A stretch of 64,000 nucleotides of DNA from VXNE01 sp963668365 (lineage in GTDB: Bacteria; Pseudomonadota; Gammaproteobacteria; Pseudomonadales; Azotimanducaceae): assembly GCA_963668365.1 (NCBI GenBank), contig OY764266.1:4615236-4679235 (forward strand), written 5' to 3'. A program made the position numbers and the translations under genes. A model generated the notes under the pieces. That model was given only the letters and a program-made list of their open reading frames with translations, searched no databases and was not told the DNA's origin. Position 1 is the first letter of the stretch. Every line of letters begins with the position of its first letter. Below are positions 8,790-21,717 of this stretch, piece by piece.

Positions 8790-8808
8790 CTGGCTTTAGG
8801 CCAGGTTT
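8790..8808. terminator. Possible hairpin terminator after ppk2
   Basis: CTGGC-TTTAG-GCCAG forms a 5-bp stem followed by GTTTT, placed between the convergent ppk2 and amidohydrolase genes. The stem is short, so the call is tentative. Confidence 0.3.
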
Positions 8809-9660
8809 TCAGTCCAGCGCTGGCGCCCAGTTGTAGATCTGCGCCAGGCTGCCACCCATCAACGCGGCGCGGTCCGAGTCGGACAGGCGGTCCGTGACAA
8901 AAAAAGCCTTCACGGATTCCGCCGGATCCACCACGTTGGCGGCACGCGTCCAGTCGGTTCCCCACATGCACCGCTCGATACCAAAGGCATCGAAGATGCG
9001 CGCGAGCGGGTCCCAGATGTCAGGAAACGGAAACGGTTCGTGGGATAGCGTGCAGGCGCCGGAGACCTTGATCGCGACATTGTCGTGGCGCGCCAGCGCA
9101 AGAACGTTGTCGAGATCGGCAAACGGTTCCGGTGCCGCCGGCGGCGCCGTCGGTTGCTGGATGCCCATATGGTCGATCACAAGCCGCGTGTCCGGGTGCC
9201 GGCCAGCGACCTCGGCGAACTCGGCGACGTTGCCCCAGCACAACACGTTGACCGGCAGCCCATGGCGCGCCGCCGCGGCGCACATGCGGTCCACGCCTTC
9301 GGCCCGGGCCGCACCCGGAGCCACCATCATGATCCGCGCACCGACCACGCCCGGCTGCGCCGCCCAGTCCGCCAGTGCTTCCGCCACGGCAGGATCGCGC
9401 GTATCGAAGGGCTTGATGATCCCGAATCGACCGGGGTGCTGGGCCTGGACCTCCACCGCATAGCTCGCATCGAAGCGGTACAGGGAGAACGCCGACACGA
9501 ACAGGGCGCCATCAACGCCCACGCTGTCCATGAACGCCACCGCGTCGTCTCCGGTGATCTCTGCCGGCCAGTCCGAGGGATTCGCCCACGGACGCTCGGG
9601 GCTGTTCCGCTCGTAGCAATGCACCTGGGAGTCAATCACGGGGGTTCTGGTGTCCGGCAT
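8809..9660 (-). CDS. Amidohydrolase-2 family TIM-barrel hydrolase
   Basis: A 283-residue cytosolic metal-dependent hydrolase of the amidohydrolase-2 type (the group including lactonases, 2-pyrone-4,6-dicarboxylate hydrolase and decarboxylases). The first metal-site motif is degenerate in usual fashion (VIDSQVHCYERN in place of DxHxH). Later strands give LVIDHMGIQQP with the conserved His and MWGTDWTRAANV with the conserved Asp near the C-terminus. The substrate cannot be told from sequence. It is convergent with ppk2. Confidence 0.8.
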   Translation of the reverse strand: MPDTRTPVIDSQVHCYERNSPERPWANPSDWPAEITGDDAVAFMDSVGVDGALFVSAFSLYRFDASYAVEVQAQHPGRFGIIKPFDTRDPAVAEALADWAAQPGVVGARIMMVAPGAARAEGVDRMCAAAARHGLPVNVLCWGNVAEFAEVAGRHPDTRLVIDHMGIQQPTAPPAAPEPFADLDNVLALARHDNVAIKVSGACTLSHEPFPFPDIWDPLARIFDAFGIERCMWGTDWTRAANVVDPAESVKAFFVTDRLSDSDRAALMGGSLAQIYNWAPALD

Positions 9661-9824
9661 CTCTTTTTGTCCTCAGAGGTCAAAGGAAGGCACGCGTGGC
9701 GAGATACAACGCCTGCATTTCGTCAAAGTGTACTACCCCCGTAGTCGTCGGTCCGCCTTGGCGCGAACTGTCGGTTATGGTCTACGTGGTACACTGAGAA
9801 TATCCCAAGTGGAGCACATCAGCC

Positions 9825-10310
9825 ATGTCGACGCAGAAAGAACCCGCCAAAGAGAGTTTCCGCGAGGGTTCCAACCCTAAAACGACATCACCCCGCCGAC
9901 CTGGTTCACAGTCAACGACGGTGACCGTGATTCTCAAGCAACAGCGCCCTGTCACCGTTGAAGCCGTCCGCGCGGGGTTATCCGTGGACTCGGTGGAGAA
10001 GCTGGCCGAGCAGATCCAGGTCACCTCCGCAGCATTGCAGCGCTATCTCAAGCTATCGAGGCAGACCTACGCTCGACGCCGACGCAGAGGTCGCCTGTCC
10101 GTCGACGAATCCGATCGCGTCGTGCGCTATGCGGATTTGTTCCGAAGCGCTGTAGAACTGCTTGGCGACACCAACGCCGCAGCGCAGTGGCTGCGCACAC
10201 CGGCACCCGCGCTGAATGGGGAAACGCCCATGGATCGCGCGACGACGGAGTTCGGCGCGCGGGACGTGATTCGGTTGATCAGCAGGCTGGAGCATGGCAT
10301 TCCGACGTGA
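9825..10310 (+). CDS. Xre/MbcA/ParS-type antitoxin (module 1)
   Basis: A 161-residue antitoxin of the Xre-MbcA-ParS type paired with a RES toxin. The disordered basic N-terminus (~40 residues) is longer than usual. Residues ~55-105 form the helix-turn-helix part (SVDSVEKLAEQIQVTSAALQ, RYLKLSRQTYARRR). Residues ~115-160 form the toxin-binding domain (AVELLGDTNAAAQWLRTPAP, GARDVIRLISRLEHG). The stop overlaps the toxin start by 4 bases (GTGA), as expected for a coupled TA pair. The 164-base upstream gap probably holds an autoregulated promoter. Confidence 0.88.
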   Translation: MSTQKEPAKESFREGSNPKTTSPRRPGSQSTTVTVILKQQRPVTVEAVRAGLSVDSVEKLAEQIQVTSAALQRYLKLSRQTYARRRRRGRLSVDESDRVVRYADLFRSAVELLGDTNAAAQWLRTPAPALNGETPMDRATTEFGARDVIRLISRLEHGIPT

Positions 10311-10753
10311 GGGTCTACCGCGTCGCAAAAGCAAGACATGCGCCCGACGCGCAAACCATGCTGAGCGGCGAGGGCGCGCGCGAATGGGGTGGTCGTTTCA
10401 ACTCCCCCGGCGTGCGGGCCGTCTATTGCGCAAGCACGCTCTCCCTGGCAGCGTTGGAGATTCTCGTCCACGCGCCTCGAGTAGCCATCCTGCCTGAGTA
10501 CCGTTTCCTTGAGGTCCAGATTCCCGACCGGGCAATCGAATACATTGCAGATGAGGACATTGCTGAAGACGCTTCGGTGCTAGGGGACGAACGCTTGGGT
10601 GCAGACGGTATCTTCGGGTTCAGCGTGGCCAGTTTTGTGATACCTCAGGAGCGCAACGTGGTGCTCAACCCCGATCATCCCGACTTTGCGTCGCTGATAA
10701 CGCATGGCGATGTCGAACCCTTCATGCTCGATGAGCGGCTGTTGCTTAGATGA
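10307..10753 (+). CDS. RES-domain toxin (module 1)
   Basis: A 148-residue RES-domain toxin. Family members with known activity (such as MbcT) destroy cellular NAD+ by an ADP-ribosyltransferase-like fold. Expected features are the N-terminal RVYRV, GAREWGGRFNSPGV, and YCASTLSLAALEILVH, which holds the conserved Ser and Glu. I place the start at the GTG (10307) overlapping the antitoxin stop; longer upstream sequence in this frame is antitoxin-coding DNA in the wrong frame. It appears intact and is followed by a 162-base gap before hsdM. Confidence 0.88.
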   Translation: MRVYRVAKARHAPDAQTMLSGEGAREWGGRFNSPGVRAVYCASTLSLAALEILVHAPRVAILPEYRFLEVQIPDRAIEYIADEDIAEDASVLGDERLGADGIFGFSVASFVIPQERNVVLNPDHPDFASLITHGDVEPFMLDERLLLR

Positions 10754-10915
10754 TCTCCAAGTACGACCATGTCTGCGTGACACGACAAGAACAATTGCGA
10801 TGGGATGCCTCCGTTCAAGTCACAAGCAGAGATGCTCCGTGTGAGAAACTTGGCAGGCGCAAGCGATTCGCAAACGAACGATATGTCCAGCCCAACACGG
10901 CTGATGAAGTGAGCA

Positions 10916-12904
10916 ATGCCTGACCACAGCTACTTCGCAAACTTGATATGGCAAATCGCCGATCTACTCCGAGGTCCGTATCGGCCCCCGCAGTACGAGC
11001 GCGTGATGTTGCCTATGACGGTGCTGCGCCGGTTCGACTGCGTGCTTGCCTCGTCTAAAGCCAAGGTCTTGGCCGAACACGCCAGGCGCAAGGGCGGCAG
11101 GCTTGAGGGCGAAGCCTTGGACCAACGTCTGAACAACGCCGCCGGCCAGCGCTTTCACAACCATTCCTCCCTCGACTTCGAGAAACTCAAGGGGGATCCC
11201 GATAACGTCGACACCCACCTCGTGAGCTACATCCACGGCTTCTCAAAGAACGTCCGCGACATCTTCGAGTTCTTCGAGTTCGAGAACGAGATCGAGCGGA
11301 TGCGCGATGCAAACATCCTCTACCTCGTCGTATCGAAGTTCTGCGATGTCGATCTGCATCCCAACACGGTGCCCAACGAACAGATGGGCCTCATCTTCGA
11401 GAACCTCATTCGCCGCTTCAACGAACTGGCGAACGAAACTGCCGGTGATCACTTTACGCCGCGCGAGGTCATCCGGCTGATGGTGGCCATCCTGTTCATC
11501 CAGGACGACAAGCTGCTCGCCACCCCCGGGACGGTCCGCAAGCTGCTCGACCCCGCCTGCGGTACCGGCGGCATGCTGGCTGAGGCACAGAACTACCTGC
11601 GCGAACACCACGGCGCGGCGCGGCTGTATGTCTACGGGCAGGACTACAACAGACGCGCCTTCGCCACTGCGGCATCCGACATGCTGATGAAGCAGGTGGA
11701 CCACAATGGCACGGGCAACAACGTACGGTTCGGCGACAGCCTCACAGACGATGCGTTCCCTGGCGAGACCTTCGACTACTTCCTGACCAACCCACCTTTC
11801 GGCGTGGACTGGAAGAGAGAGCGGACGGAAATCAAGCAGGAGCACGACCAACGCGGCTTCGACGGCCGTTTCGGCGCCGGGCTGCCACGCGTCAACGACG
11901 GTTCTCTGCTCTTTCTGCAACACATGTGGGACAAACGGGAACCCGTACGGCCCGCAGAACATAAGCACGGCTCGCGGCTCGCAATCGTGTTCAGCGGCTC
12001 GCCGCTTTTCACCGGCGGCGCCGGTTCGGGCGAGAGCAACATCCGCAAGTGGATCATCGAGAACGACTGGCTCGAAGCCATCATCGCGTTGCCTGAGCAG
12101 ATGTTCTATAACACCGGCATCGGCACCTACATTTGGATTCTCACGAACCGCAAGGACAGGTTTCGCAAAGAAAAAATCCATCTCTTGGACGCACGCGATG
12201 TGTGGACGGCTGGCGGCAGCGAAGACAACGGGCGCAGCCTCGGTGACAAGCGGCGCCACCTCACCGGGAACCAGATCGATGCCATCGTAAGGCTCTACGG
12301 CCAGCACAGCGATAGCGAGACAACCAAGATCTTCGACAACACCGACTTCGGCTACACGCGCGTGACCGTGGAGCGGCCCTTGCGGCTGCGATATCAGATG
12401 ACCTTGGCGGACAAGGCTCGCTTCCTGGACGCATGTCCGCACCTGCTCGATGATCTCCAGGCCATCGATAAGGCGCTGGGGCGGGAGCCAAAGCGCGACT
12501 GGAACTCGGTGTGGCGCCGCATCGAAGACGTGCTGCGCTCAAATGGGTCCCGGTGGAAGGCACCTGAACGTAGACTATTCCGCAACGTCTTCACGCAGAA
12601 GAACCCCGAGGCCAAGCCAGTCACCAAGCTCGGGCACAACCGCGAATATGAGCCCGATGCGGACCTGCGCGATTTCGAGAACGTGCCGCTTATGGACGAC
12701 ATCGACGCATTCTTCGAACGCGAGGTGCGTCCCCACGTGCCTGACGCATGGATGGATCGCAGCAAGGACAAGATTGGCTACGAGATTAACTTCAACAGGT
12801 ATTTCTACAAATACACGGCGCCGCGACCGTTAGAGGTGATTGACGCGGAACTGAAGAAAGCAGAAGAAGAGATCATGCGCTTGTTGCGGGAGGTAACGGA
12901 GTGA
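10916..12904 (+). CDS. hsdM: Type I restriction system DNA methyltransferase subunit
   Basis: A 662-residue HsdM, the N6-adenine methyltransferase subunit of a type I restriction-modification complex. An N-terminal helical HsdM domain (starting SYFANLIWQIADLLRGPYRP) precedes the Rossmann methyltransferase domain. The AdoMet motif is DPACGTGGMLAEA (about residue 212) and the catalytic motif is TNPPFGVDW (about residue 291). A C-terminal region of ~200 residues ends in a coiled coil (DAELKKAEEEIMRLL). The stop overlaps the hsdS GTG by 4 bases. It heads the operon hsdM-hsdS-ptuA-ptuB-hsdR. Confidence 0.95.
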   Translation: MPDHSYFANLIWQIADLLRGPYRPPQYERVMLPMTVLRRFDCVLASSKAKVLAEHARRKGGRLEGEALDQRLNNAAGQRFHNHSSLDFEKLKGDPDNVDTHLVSYIHGFSKNVRDIFEFFEFENEIERMRDANILYLVVSKFCDVDLHPNTVPNEQMGLIFENLIRRFNELANETAGDHFTPREVIRLMVAILFIQDDKLLATPGTVRKLLDPACGTGGMLAEAQNYLREHHGAARLYVYGQDYNRRAFATAASDMLMKQVDHNGTGNNVRFGDSLTDDAFPGETFDYFLTNPPFGVDWKRERTEIKQEHDQRGFDGRFGAGLPRVNDGSLLFLQHMWDKREPVRPAEHKHGSRLAIVFSGSPLFTGGAGSGESNIRKWIIENDWLEAIIALPEQMFYNTGIGTYIWILTNRKDRFRKEKIHLLDARDVWTAGGSEDNGRSLGDKRRHLTGNQIDAIVRLYGQHSDSETTKIFDNTDFGYTRVTVERPLRLRYQMTLADKARFLDACPHLLDDLQAIDKALGREPKRDWNSVWRRIEDVLRSNGSRWKAPERRLFRNVFTQKNPEAKPVTKLGHNREYEPDADLRDFENVPLMDDIDAFFEREVRPHVPDAWMDRSKDKIGYEINFNRYFYKYTAPRPLEVIDAELKKAEEEIMRLLREVTE

Positions 12905-13255
12905 CAGGTATTGGATCCCGGCGCCAACTTCGGTTGAAGTACTGTGCAGACATTGAGATGGGACAGTCGCCCCCATCCGCCGAATACTCGAGCTCGCCGG
13001 AGGTCGGGCCACCTTTCCTCCAGGGCACTGCCGACTTCGGGGCCGAAAACCCAATTCCTCGTATCTACTGCGGATCCCCAACCAAGACTGCCGGAATGGG
13101 AGACATCTTGTTCTCGGTCCGCGCCCCAGTCGGGGCACTCAACTTGGCCAATCAGGAAGTCGGGATCGGGCGTGGCCTCTGTGCGATCCGGCCCCAACAC
13201 TATTGGAACGCCCGCTTCGCTTGGTGGGCATTGCAAGAAGCTTGCCATCAGCTAG
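12901..13255 (+). pseudogene. hsdS: hsdS specificity subunit, 5' part (split by IS)
   Basis: These 118 codons are the start of HsdS, most of the first target-recognition domain (PTKTAGMGDILFSVRAPVG, GLCAIRPQHYWNARF, WWALQEACHQL). The frame is cut by the IS at 13256-15331. Joining 12901-13255 to 15336-16201 gives a single 1221-base frame encoding 406 residues, normal for HsdS, with HQL-AAVSTGSTF at the join. That exact fit supports the IS ends. As it stands, the fragment reads on into IS sequence and stops at 13330-13332. Confidence 0.9.
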
Positions 13256-15331
13256 CCCAAGTTTACCAATCTGACGCCGTTTTTCGGCCAGATCGGACTG
13301 TTTTCGGCGATTCGCTTCCCGCAAGTGATTGATTTCATTGGACTCAAGTTCGCCGGAGGCCAATGTAGTGCCATAAAATTAAGGAAGGGCCTTGCGTCGG
13401 CCCGCCGCCGCCGCTATCGTCGCCCCCATGTTCGTCCGACGCACCAGGACCCGCGCCACCGACGGCGCCGTCTACCACACCCACCGCCTGGTCCGCTCCG
13501 AGCGCGACGGCGGCCGCGTGCGCCAGCGCACGCTGCTCAACCTCGGCCGCCACTTCGCCATCGACCGCGACCACTGGCCGCTGCTGTGCCAGCGCGTCGA
13601 GCAGATCCTCGACGGCCAGGGCGACCTGTTCGGCGACGCGCCGCCCGCCGCGGAGGCCGAGGCGCAGCGCATCGCCGAGCAGCTGCTGGCCCGCGGCGCG
13701 GCGCCGGCGGAAGCCGCCGCCGGCGTCGAGGCGGTCGCCGTCGGCAGCCTGGCGCTGGCGCGGCCGCGCTCGGTCGGCGTCGAGCGCGCCGCGCTGTGGG
13801 CGCTGGGCGAGCTCGGCCTGCCGGCCCTGCTCGAGTCGCTCGGCGTCAGCGCCGCGCTGCGCGACGCGGCGCTCGGCTCGGTCGTCGCGCGCATGGCGCA
13901 CCCGGCCTCGGAGCGGGCCACGATGCGCTGGCTGCGCGGGCGCAGCGCCGCCGGCGAGCTGCTCGGCGTCGACTTCGAGACCATGGGGGCGATGCAGCTC
14001 TACCGCGCCTCGGACGCCCTCATGGCGCACCGCGAGGCGATCGAGCAACACCTGTTCGGCGCCGCGGCGGGGCTGTTCGGGATCGAGCCGACGGTGACCC
14101 TGTACGACCTCACCAACACCTACTTCGAGGGCGCCGCGGCGGGGATCCCGAAGGCGGCGCGCGGCCACTCCAAGGAGAAGCGCGACGACTGCCCGCTGCT
14201 CACCCTGGGCCTGGTGCTGGACGGCAGCGGCTTCGTGCGACGCTCGCAGGTGTTCTCTGGCAGCGTCCGCGAGCAGGACACCCTGGAGTCCATGCTGTCC
14301 GCGCTCGGCGCGCCGGACGGGGCGCTGGTGGTGATGGACCGCGGCATCGCCACCGAGGATCGGGTGGCGTGGCTGCGGGACGCCGGCTACCGCTACCTGG
14401 TGGTGAGCCGCGAGCGACGGCGCACGTTCGACGCCGCCGCGGCGACGACCCACGACACCCGCGGCGGGCGCATCGTGCATCTGCAGCGGGCGGCGTCGCG
14501 CGCCGACGGCGAGGTGCGCCTGCACTGCTACTCGCCGGAGCGGGCCGAGAAGGAGAACGCCATCCTGGCGCGCTTCTCGAAGCGCTTCGAGGCGGCGCTC
14601 ACCGCGCTCTCCGAGGGGCTCGCCAGGCCGCGCACGGTCAAGCGCCTCGACAAGGTGCGCGAGCGCGTCGGCCGCCTCAAGGTGCGCCACGGCCGCGTCG
14701 CCCGGCACTACGACATCGAGGTCGTCGCCGACGAGTCCGGCGACCGCGCGGCGGCGGTGAACTGGACCCGGCGCCCCGCCGAGGGCTCCATGGCCACCCA
14801 TCCGGGCGTCTACTGCCTGCGCACCAACCTCGCCGGCTGGGACGCCGCCGACCTGTGGCGCACCTACACCACGCTGACCGACCTCGAGGCCGTGTTCCGG
14901 TCGCTGAAGTCCGAACTCGGCCTTCGCCCGATCCACCACCGCAAGCCGGTGCGCGCCGAGGGCCACCTGTTCATCACGGTGGTCGCCTACCAGGCCGTGC
15001 AGGTCATCCGCCGCCGGCTCGCCGCCGCCGGCGAGCGCGCCAGCTGGACCACGCTGCGCGGCATCCTCGCCGGCCAGCAGCGCGTCACCGCCACCTTCCG
15101 GCGCGACGACGGCCGCACGCTGCACGTGCGCACCGCGACCGTCGCCGAACCCGCCCAGAAGGCCATCTACGACGCGCTCGGCATCGACCCCAGCCCCGGA
15201 GGCACCCGCCGAACCGTCGTCTGAACCGCATCCCCTTCGACGTCGGGTGCACCTGTAGTGCCCTAACGCCCTCCGCTTGCCCGTAGACTATTGATTTGAA
15301 GAGACTTCTCGAATTGCTTGGTAAACTTGGG
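13256..15331. mobile_element. IS1634/IS4-type insertion sequence inside hsdS
   Basis: A 2076-base element bounded by a perfect 14-base terminal inverted repeat, CCCAAGTTTACCAA at 13256-13269 and its reverse complement at 15318-15331. It is flanked by a 4-base direct repeat CTAG (13252-13255 and 15332-15335) taken as the target duplication. Its single long gene is an IS1634/IS4-type DDE transposase. The coding part is visibly richer in G and C than hsdS. A second direct repeat, TGTAGTGCC, occurs near both ends (around 13365 and 15255) but is not at the termini. Confidence 0.85.
13428..15224 (+). CDS. IS1634-like DDE transposase
   Basis: A 598-residue transposase with start at MFVRRTRTRATDGAVYHT. 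It has IS4-superfamily features: VTLYDLTNTYFEG around the first Asp, GALVVMDRGIATEDRVAWL around the second Asp, and YTTLTDLEAVFRSLKSELGL with the catalytic Glu near the C-terminus (Y-R-E-K-like signature). Length fits the IS1634 group. The coding frame looks intact, so the element could still be mobile. The opposite strand is open for ~590 codons, which is a GC-bias artefact and not a second gene. Confidence 0.88.
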   Translation: MFVRRTRTRATDGAVYHTHRLVRSERDGGRVRQRTLLNLGRHFAIDRDHWPLLCQRVEQILDGQGDLFGDAPPAAEAEAQRIAEQLLARGAAPAEAAAGVEAVAVGSLALARPRSVGVERAALWALGELGLPALLESLGVSAALRDAALGSVVARMAHPASERATMRWLRGRSAAGELLGVDFETMGAMQLYRASDALMAHREAIEQHLFGAAAGLFGIEPTVTLYDLTNTYFEGAAAGIPKAARGHSKEKRDDCPLLTLGLVLDGSGFVRRSQVFSGSVREQDTLESMLSALGAPDGALVVMDRGIATEDRVAWLRDAGYRYLVVSRERRRTFDAAAATTHDTRGGRIVHLQRAASRADGEVRLHCYSPERAEKENAILARFSKRFEAALTALSEGLARPRTVKRLDKVRERVGRLKVRHGRVARHYDIEVVADESGDRAAAVNWTRRPAEGSMATHPGVYCLRTNLAGWDAADLWRTYTTLTDLEAVFRSLKSELGLRPIHHRKPVRAEGHLFITVVAYQAVQVIRRRLAAAGERASWTTLRGILAGQQRVTATFRRDDGRTLHVRTATVAEPAQKAIYDALGIDPSPGGTRRTVV

Positions 15332-15335
15332 CTAG

Positions 15336-16201
15336 CAGCCGTTTCTACCGGCAGCACCTTCGACGCAGTCGCAGTCGAAGATGTTGGCAACCTATTGGTT
15401 GAGACAACTGCCCCCGGTACGCAGAGCAACATCGCGAACTACCTCGACCGCGAGACCGCGCGATTGGATGCGTTGGTGGCAGCCAAGAAGCGAGTGCTCG
15501 GACTGTTGGTGGAGAAGCGGCGTGCGCTAGTTGCCCGTGCCGTCACGAGAGGCCTCGACACGTGTGCCCGCCTCCGCGACTCCTGCATTCCTTGGCTCGG
15601 CGAAATTCCAGAGACGTGGGAGACGCAGCGGGTAGCCAGCCTTTTCCGCGAGCGAGACGAACGCGGCGCACCGGACCTTCCGCTGCTGGAGGTTTCGATC
15701 AATGCCGGCGTCGTCCTGCGTGAGTTCTCCGAGGAACGAATCGAGACCACGGCAGCAGATTTCAACCTTTACAAAATTGCTCGGCACGGAGACGTGGTGT
15801 TCAACAAGATGCGGATGTGGCAGGGCGCCGTCGGCGTAGCTCCGCAGGACGGTCTTGTCAGTCCAGACTATGTGGTGGCCGCAACGATGGGAGCAATGCT
15901 GCCGCTCTACGCTGGTCTGCTTTTCCGGATCGATGAAATCAGCGCCGAATGCGCGCGACGCTCACACGGGATCGTGTGGGATCGCTTGCGACTCTATTGG
16001 GGCGGCTTTCGAGACATCGACTTGCCTGTACCCCCGCTTCGTACGCAACGAGAGATCGTCGATCATGTCGTTGAAACCACCACAAAGCTGGATGCGCTAG
16101 CCTTCACAATCGAACGCACTATTTCATTGCTCAAAGAGCAACGCGCTGCGCTTATCGCGGCCGCGGTGACTGGCCGCATGGACTTAGAGGGTGCATCGTG
16201 A
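15336..16201 (+). pseudogene. hsdS: hsdS specificity subunit, 3' part (split by IS)
   Basis: The rest of hsdS: the end of TRD1 (AAVSTGSTFDAVAVEDVGNL), the central conserved helix (NIANYLDRETARLDALVAAK), a complete second TRD (~IPWLGEIPETWETQR to LPVPPLRTQREI) and the C-terminal conserved helix. An in-frame TTG at 15296 inside the IS could give a ~300-residue one-TRD protein. Half-size HsdS proteins can dimerise and work in some systems, so a residual specificity subunit is conceivable. The stop overlaps the ptuA GTG (GTGA). Confidence 0.88.
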
Positions 16202-17454
16202 GAGTGACGTCGCTTGAACTAGCGAACGTCCGTGCGATTGAGACCGCTACGTTTCGGTTTCGGCCGGGCTTTAACCTCGTGGCGGGTGTCAATGGCGTCG
16301 GCAAGAGCACGGTCCTCGATGCTTTGGCGGTGTGCTTTTCTGCGGTCGTCAGACACGCCAGACGGCATCCAAGGTATGGAAAGCTCTTTGCGGCGGAAGA
16401 CATCCGGGTTGGTGTCGGAGCTTTGCAGGCCGAATGCGAGTTCGAGTACCGTGGCAGGGAGTATCGATATCAAGTGCACAGATTCCGTGATCGCAGCCCT
16501 CTGCGAGGGACGGAATGGTCCCGCGAGGAAGAAAGGGCGTACGGCAAAATGGCGATAGAGGAGTTCCGCTACGGGATTCCCACAGGCGCCGATGGCAGCC
16601 CACCGGAAGGCCAAATACTATCCGTTCTGTTCTCCGCCAACCGTTCCGTAGCGTCGTATCAGACGCCCCGACAAGGTGCTACGGCAGGCGGCGTTGCCTC
16701 CGCATTCGCAGGTGCCTTGCTAAATCGGGGGCTTGAAATGCGCGAGTTCGCAGCCTGGATGCGGGCGAAGCAGGCATTGAGTTCGGAACAACCGGCAGCG
16801 ACGCAAATGTTGGCTGGCCTTGATAAGGCCGTGACGCGCTTCCTCCCCGAGTATCGGGACCTTCGTCCCACGAGGGACGGTAGCAGCCATTCTCTCCTGA
16901 TCAACCACGGCGGCACCTCGTTGCGGGTGCGTGATCTCTCCGACGGCGAGAGGGGTATGTTGGCGTTGGTGCTCGACCTCACCCGCCGGTTGGCGCAAGC
17001 CAACCCGAGTATGGAGGATCCCGCCGCTGAGGCCGAGGCGGTCATTCTGATCGACGAGATCGAACTCCACCTCCATCCAGATTGGCAACGACGGATCATC
17101 GGGAACCTGAAGGAGACATTTCCGAAATGCCAGTTCATTGCGACGACTCATTCGCCGCAGGTGATCGGCGAAATCGAGCATGATCGCATCCAGTTCATCG
17201 CGGGTGGTGACGTCTATTCGCCGACGCATTCCTTTGGGGTGGATTCGAGCCGGGTGCTTGAAGAGATCATGGGCGCAGACCCGCGCACCAACGAAATCCA
17301 AGTGCTACTCGAGAACGTGTCCCAGGAAGTTGGGCAGCAGCGGTACGCGAAAGCCCGTGGATTGTTACCCCAACTTGTGGACCGGCTAGGCGAAAATGAT
17401 CCCGAAATCACCCGCATAAGAACCCTACTCGACTTTCTAGAGGGTGAGGAATGA
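16198..17454 (+). CDS. ptuA: Septu-type ATPase (PtuA-like)
   Basis: A 418-residue ABC/OLD-like AAA ATPase. Walker A is GVNGVGKST (residues 30-38), the ABC signature is LSDGERGMLALV (about 247), and Walker B is VILIDEIELHLHP (about 282), followed by a switch His (IATTHSPQV). This is the architecture of PtuA, the ATPase of the Septu antiphage system, and the next gene is a matching PtuB-type HNH nuclease. It overlaps hsdS and ptuB by 4 bases each. Similar ATPases also occur with other nucleases, but the partner makes Septu the best call. Confidence 0.82.
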   Translation: MRVTSLELANVRAIETATFRFRPGFNLVAGVNGVGKSTVLDALAVCFSAVVRHARRHPRYGKLFAAEDIRVGVGALQAECEFEYRGREYRYQVHRFRDRSPLRGTEWSREEERAYGKMAIEEFRYGIPTGADGSPPEGQILSVLFSANRSVASYQTPRQGATAGGVASAFAGALLNRGLEMREFAAWMRAKQALSSEQPAATQMLAGLDKAVTRFLPEYRDLRPTRDGSSHSLLINHGGTSLRVRDLSDGERGMLALVLDLTRRLAQANPSMEDPAAEAEAVILIDEIELHLHPDWQRRIIGNLKETFPKCQFIATTHSPQVIGEIEHDRIQFIAGGDVYSPTHSFGVDSSRVLEEIMGADPRTNEIQVLLENVSQEVGQQRYAKARGLLPQLVDRLGENDPEITRIRTLLDFLEGEE

Positions 17455-18097
17455 GGGAGATCACCAAAAGTTCCGAACCGGCAAGCCTGACGGCGCATCG
17501 CAAGACGCCGCACTCCGACTACGACAACTACGTCCCCAAGGACGAACTTCGGAACGCTCTCGTCACCGAGCAGCGGGGGCTGTGTTGCTATTGCATGGGT
17601 CGCATTCACCCCGCGCCAGCGTCAATGAAGATCGAACACTGGATGTGCCAAAAACACTATCAAGGCGAGCAGCTAAAATATCGGAACCTCCTCGGCGCTT
17701 GTCTCGGCGGCCATGGAAAACCCGCCCACCTCCAGCACTGCGATACGAGTAAGGGGGACAGCGACCTTGAGTGGAACCCCGCAGATCCCGCGCATCACAT
17801 CGAGACCCGCATCCGCTACGAGCTAGACGGCTCGATCCGGTCAGATGACTCGGATTTCTGTGGCCAACTCAACGACGTCCTGAATCTCAATCTCCCCGTT
17901 CTAAAGAACAATCGGAAAGCCGTTTACGTTGCAGTTCTTGAGTGGTGGAAGAGGCAAAGACGGCGGAACGAAGGCCGTGTGTCGCGTGAAAAGTTCCAGC
18001 GTGAGCAAGCCAGATATGACGCAGGGGCTGGAGAGCTTACTCCTTATGTTCAGGTGGCAGTCTGGCTTTTGGGCCAGAAGCTCGCACGGAAGCGAAC

Positions 18098-18101
<4 letters not shown>
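17451..18101 (+). CDS. ptuB: Septu-type HNH nuclease (PtuB-like, TIGR02646-type)
   Basis: A 216-residue HNH endonuclease. A zinc-type CCYCMGRIHP (about residue 44), a catalytic MKIEHWMCQKHY segment and LLGACLGG...HCDTSKGDSDLEWNP match the TIGR02646/PtuB family. In Septu this nuclease works with PtuA and is held inactive until infection. ATGA overlaps join it to ptuA upstream and hsdR downstream. The C-terminal half is helical and charged. All metal- and nuclease-type residues I can recognise are present. Confidence 0.85.
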
Positions 18102-21652
<3,551 letters not shown>

Positions 21653-21717
21653 GACCCCCTCCCCCGCATGTTACGAAATGCTGGATCGCCACTACGGTCC
21701 CGCGAGAGCGTCGACGC

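Noticed and set aside
13344..15125. Long minus-strand frame (~590 codons) opposite the IS1634-like transposase
   Set aside because: It mirrors the real transposase in very GC-rich DNA, is dominated by Ala, Gly, Arg, and shows no domain.
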